The notes under the pieces: model-generated
What the model saw: the letters and a program-made list of their open reading frames with translations, nothing else
Told to the model about the DNA's origin: nothing
Databases searched by the model: none
Shown here: positions 61,084-64,000 of the stretch, in pieces
How the letters are laid out: each line of letters opens with the position of its first letter
How positions within the stretch are numbered: the first letter of the stretch is position 1
Position numbers and translations under genes: made by a program
From: Daphnia pulex
Lineage: Eukaryota > Arthropoda > Branchiopoda > Diplostraca > Daphniidae
DNA: 64,000 nucleotides
NCBI RefSeq assembly: GCF_021134715.1
Contig: NC_060022.1
Location: 1,431,001-1,495,000, forward strand
Reading direction: 5' to 3'

Positions 61084-63144
61084 CTACAAAGTTGCGTTTC
61101 GATAAACGTAAACAACAGTCGTCGACGTCACCCGTCGGTCGTTGAAACCGAACATTTTCTCCAGGAGAAAAGCCAAAGTTGCCAGGCCAAATCCGATGCC
61201 CAAAATCAAGAAAGCGCCGGATAGATCATCCAATCGAATGGCACCTTGTCTGGCTGAATTCTCTCCCGATTTCCTTTTAGCGAAACATTTCGGGGCTCTT
61301 GGCATGCCATTTTTAACCCAGAACGGTGGGAGCCCGGTTTCCCAGAGTTCCATCAGACTTTTTATAAATGGAAATTTAGCAATGATGAAAAAATGAATTG
61401 AATTCGTCCCAGCTAGAATAATGGTTTTGCAACTTACGCAGAATGAAAGAACGGCGTGTACTTGCTGTTCTTTGGAAAAGGCAGAGACCAGAATCCAGCC
61501 AGAAAGGGTAGAGGTTCAGTGGCTTTGAACAGGCACTTCTTTTCCTTGATGTAAACGCTGGCGACAAAGCTGTTGCAAAATGTTTTTAACTAGAAATTCC
61601 AATGAAAACAGCACAAATGAATTGTTTGATTTCTAAAACGAAAGAATTAAAGCTGTGACTTACAAATGGGAAAGCATAACGGCTAGTTGTCAAACTTTCA
61701 CTGATTTTCTGGATGTTCCTTAAAATGTTGTCTGGATTGCGCCGCATCTTGTCGGCCAAAATTTTCAATGTACCTGAATGGGCACCCTATTTACAATAAA
61801 ATATTGAAAACGATTTAACCATTAATTTTGTTAGAAAACAAGTGCTACGTAATAAATTGGCCTGACCATAATTTGCATTGTGATGACGTTATCTGCCAGT
61901 AAAATCAGTTCAACGTCCTCACTAATGGCCAGGTCTTCGAAAGTGTTGATGGGCGGCTTCATTTTGGGGACGGTCAGGTAGGAAATGACGGTGCCAGAAT
62001 AGCTATTGACTAAAACCGTAGCGATCAAAAGCCACACCCCGACAAGGATCCGGAACGAGAAGCGTCCGCCGGGCACCATATTTCCTTCAAGAAAAAGGAT
62101 GTCATTTGGACGTAAAATGAGAAACAAATTACAATAGACACAATACCTTGATTTGTGAGAATGTTGATGACGTAGATTGAGTAAGAGCTGACACGCCCCA
62201 ACATCGTCATATCATCTGCGCTAGGATTATCGCTGTCGCTCCTTGTGAAGTATTTCAAATAAGCACCGGAGAACAGACTCAACAAGACCACCAGGACGAT
62301 CATGGCAATTAAAATGAGGAGCCATACCTTCGATAATGAAATGAACAAAAATACGGTCAGTTGAATAAATTAACACGAAATTCACAGTTAATAACCGAAT
62401 TTTGAAATGGTTTAATGAAGGCAAAGAGACGCGGTTCTTCTCCCGGCACAGGTACCACCATAGTAAAAGGCTCCGTCCACATAAAGTATGCGAAATCCGC
62501 CACTTTTTTCCTCTCCGGTGTTCTGATCACTCCCATAGTTGACCCGTCAACTACCTATTTCAGTTTCAATTTTGGCAAAAATAGATTTTGTTAATGTGTC
62601 CGCACCTAGTTCGACAAATTTCTCACGTGATCAGTAAAGAGATCGAGAACAATTGCCAAATCACTCTTGGTACCATATTTAGCTTTAGTCATTTCGTCGG
62701 GAATATAATAAAAAGAAATCCTGGTAAAAAAAAAATTACAATGTTATTTAGCAAATTAATTTTGCATTATAATTGTAACAATTATAACGTACGTGAAATT
62801 GAGCTTTTCGGTTAACCAGTTGAAAAGAATTGGACTGATGCCGCTATTGGTGTAATTTCCGTCAGGTTTTAAGGTAAGAATGTCAAATGGCGGCAACTAC
62901 ATGCGGATAAAGTAGAACGAGATTATAATACCAATAACTTGAAGAGTTGATAAAATGCTAAGTAATAATCGCAGGGCTGGAGATACGTAGACAATGAACT
63001 CACATGACTAACTGCGAATTTCAAATGAGCGCGGTTCAATTGGCCAACGTTCTTGTCGCCATAAATTGACGAAGACTCGACAGTCATCCGAAAAGAATTG
63101 ATTGCCATCAGCCAGATCACCATAATAACAAAAAGTGACATCAT
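61084..63144 (-). CDS. ionotropic receptor (IR family), intact, 481 aa
   Basis: Nine exons join in phase: 63144-63004, 62896-62793, 62720-62627, 62554-62396, 62327-62147, 62084-61867, 61786-61664, 61589-61438, 61357-61084. Order: a hydrophobic N-terminus (MMSLFVIMVIWLMA), ligand-binding half S1 with PPFDILTLKPDGNYT and VIRTPERKKVADF, membrane segment M1 (VWLLILIAMIVLVVLL), a pore region ending INILTNQG, M3 ([20 protein letters not shown], then [10 protein letters not shown]), half S2, and M4 (LSGAFLILGIGFGLATLAFLL). There is no amino-terminal domain, as usual for IRs that evolved from glutamate receptors. IRs are ligand-gated cation channels of chemosensory neurons; this one is of the divergent tuning type, so its ligand is unknown. 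Confidence 0.92.
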
Positions 63145-64000
63145 CCTTGTTTCCTAAATGAGTTTTGGCGTCTAATCACGTAAACAACCGATAAATGATA
63201 TCCAACTCCACGTAAAACACCGATTACGAGTAACACAGCTATGAGATTGCCCGTCTTCTTGAGACTATAGGTTTTATATAAGGAACTTTGTTGATGTGAC
63301 TGTTGCCTACCTGCTCATGTCAACCACCTTTTCGGGTGTTTCTCGGAATTTCTCTTCCAACTAAATCGTAATATAGAAACCTGAAATTGCTAAGATCTCA
63401 ATTATTGAAAATTATATAACAAAACTACATTTTGAGAGGAAAATCTTGTCATTTTCCACACGCGATTCGATTGAAAGGTCATCTTTCTGATTATTTTATT
63501 AGCTACAATACATGTATACATCGTTCACCGAAGTAGATATTTTGACCAGCAATCGGCAGTCCGTTGAACAGAAACTACTGTTTCAAAAATAAAGGGATCG
63601 ACAGCAAAATTTTAGTTTCTATTCCTAGTGTATTCCAGCAAGGAAGGCACTAGGAATTTGGTATCTAATAGAGAGTGACCTACATGACTCCTTCATCTGT
63701 CTCAGGTTATATCTAATCGAATTTAACATCCCTCATTGATAATTTACTAAATAATAAACCACCCCGTAAACCACACAAGAACTTCTGCTGGCTCTCTATC
63801 GCTCTGCTCTCTATCTCTCGTTTGGGAGCCTTGGAAATTTATGGGCTGTACGAAGTATCTGTTCCGATTGTTGCCGTTAAACTACGTGCAATTGTTTGTA
63901 GTCAGGATTGCATTTAAAATTACTGTCGTGTAAGATCGAGCTGAACTTCTCGTCGGGTATTGAAGCATGAATAACTGAAATGCAGCAAGGTAGCGTTACT
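63145..64000. other. window end, no gene recognised
   Basis: Upstream flank of the intact receptor. No further receptor exon or other ORF with coding character is visible before the window ends. Confidence 0.5.

Overview
This is a eukaryotic (arthropod) window with short GT-AG introns, TATA-box genes, lineage-expanded ionotropic receptors, a sigma-class glutathione transferase and many small foldback elements. Gene content and gene structure most resemble a cladoceran crustacean such as Daphnia. That is an inference from gene families, not from a database match. All splice structures below were built by hand from donor and acceptor sites with consistent reading phase.

Layout. 0.5-6 kb (+): two small secreted-protein genes, each with a four-codon first exon behind a TATA box, separated by a tandemly duplicated gene remnant. 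6-14 kb (-): a cluster of an intronless ankyrin-repeat protein and two IRE1/RNase L-like pseudokinase-KEN genes, one of them a tandem double-kinase gene with no N-lobe on its first unit. 14-17.3 kb (-): sigma GST, a small membrane protein and a PAGR1 (PA1) homologue. 17.9-30.5 kb (+): paxillin, with LD1-LD5 and four LIM domains, an alternative first exon and an alternative last exon that drops LIM4.

30.5-42 kb is an insertion-rich interval. It contains three large foldback elements, a young internally deleted Copia LTR retrotransposon with identical LTRs and a 5-bp target duplication, and a 1.14-kb second copy of the paxillin 3' end that carries a frameshift. 42.2-52.6 kb (-): a TRAF4-type adaptor without a RING domain, with three alternative first exons, one of them a long glutamine-rich exon inside an intron. 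52.6-57.4 kb has no convincing gene. 57.4-63.2 kb (-): two tandem ionotropic-receptor genes with the same nine-exon plan; the 61-63 kb copy is intact (481 aa) and the 57-59 kb copy is a pseudogene with four reading-frame lesions.

Coherent themes are adhesion and signalling scaffolds (paxillin, TRAF4), chromatin (PAGR1), chemosensation (IR pair), and the pseudokinase-KEN/ankyrin cluster. In that cluster the parts of an RNase L-like protein lie side by side as separate genes; it is the strongest candidate for something undescribed.
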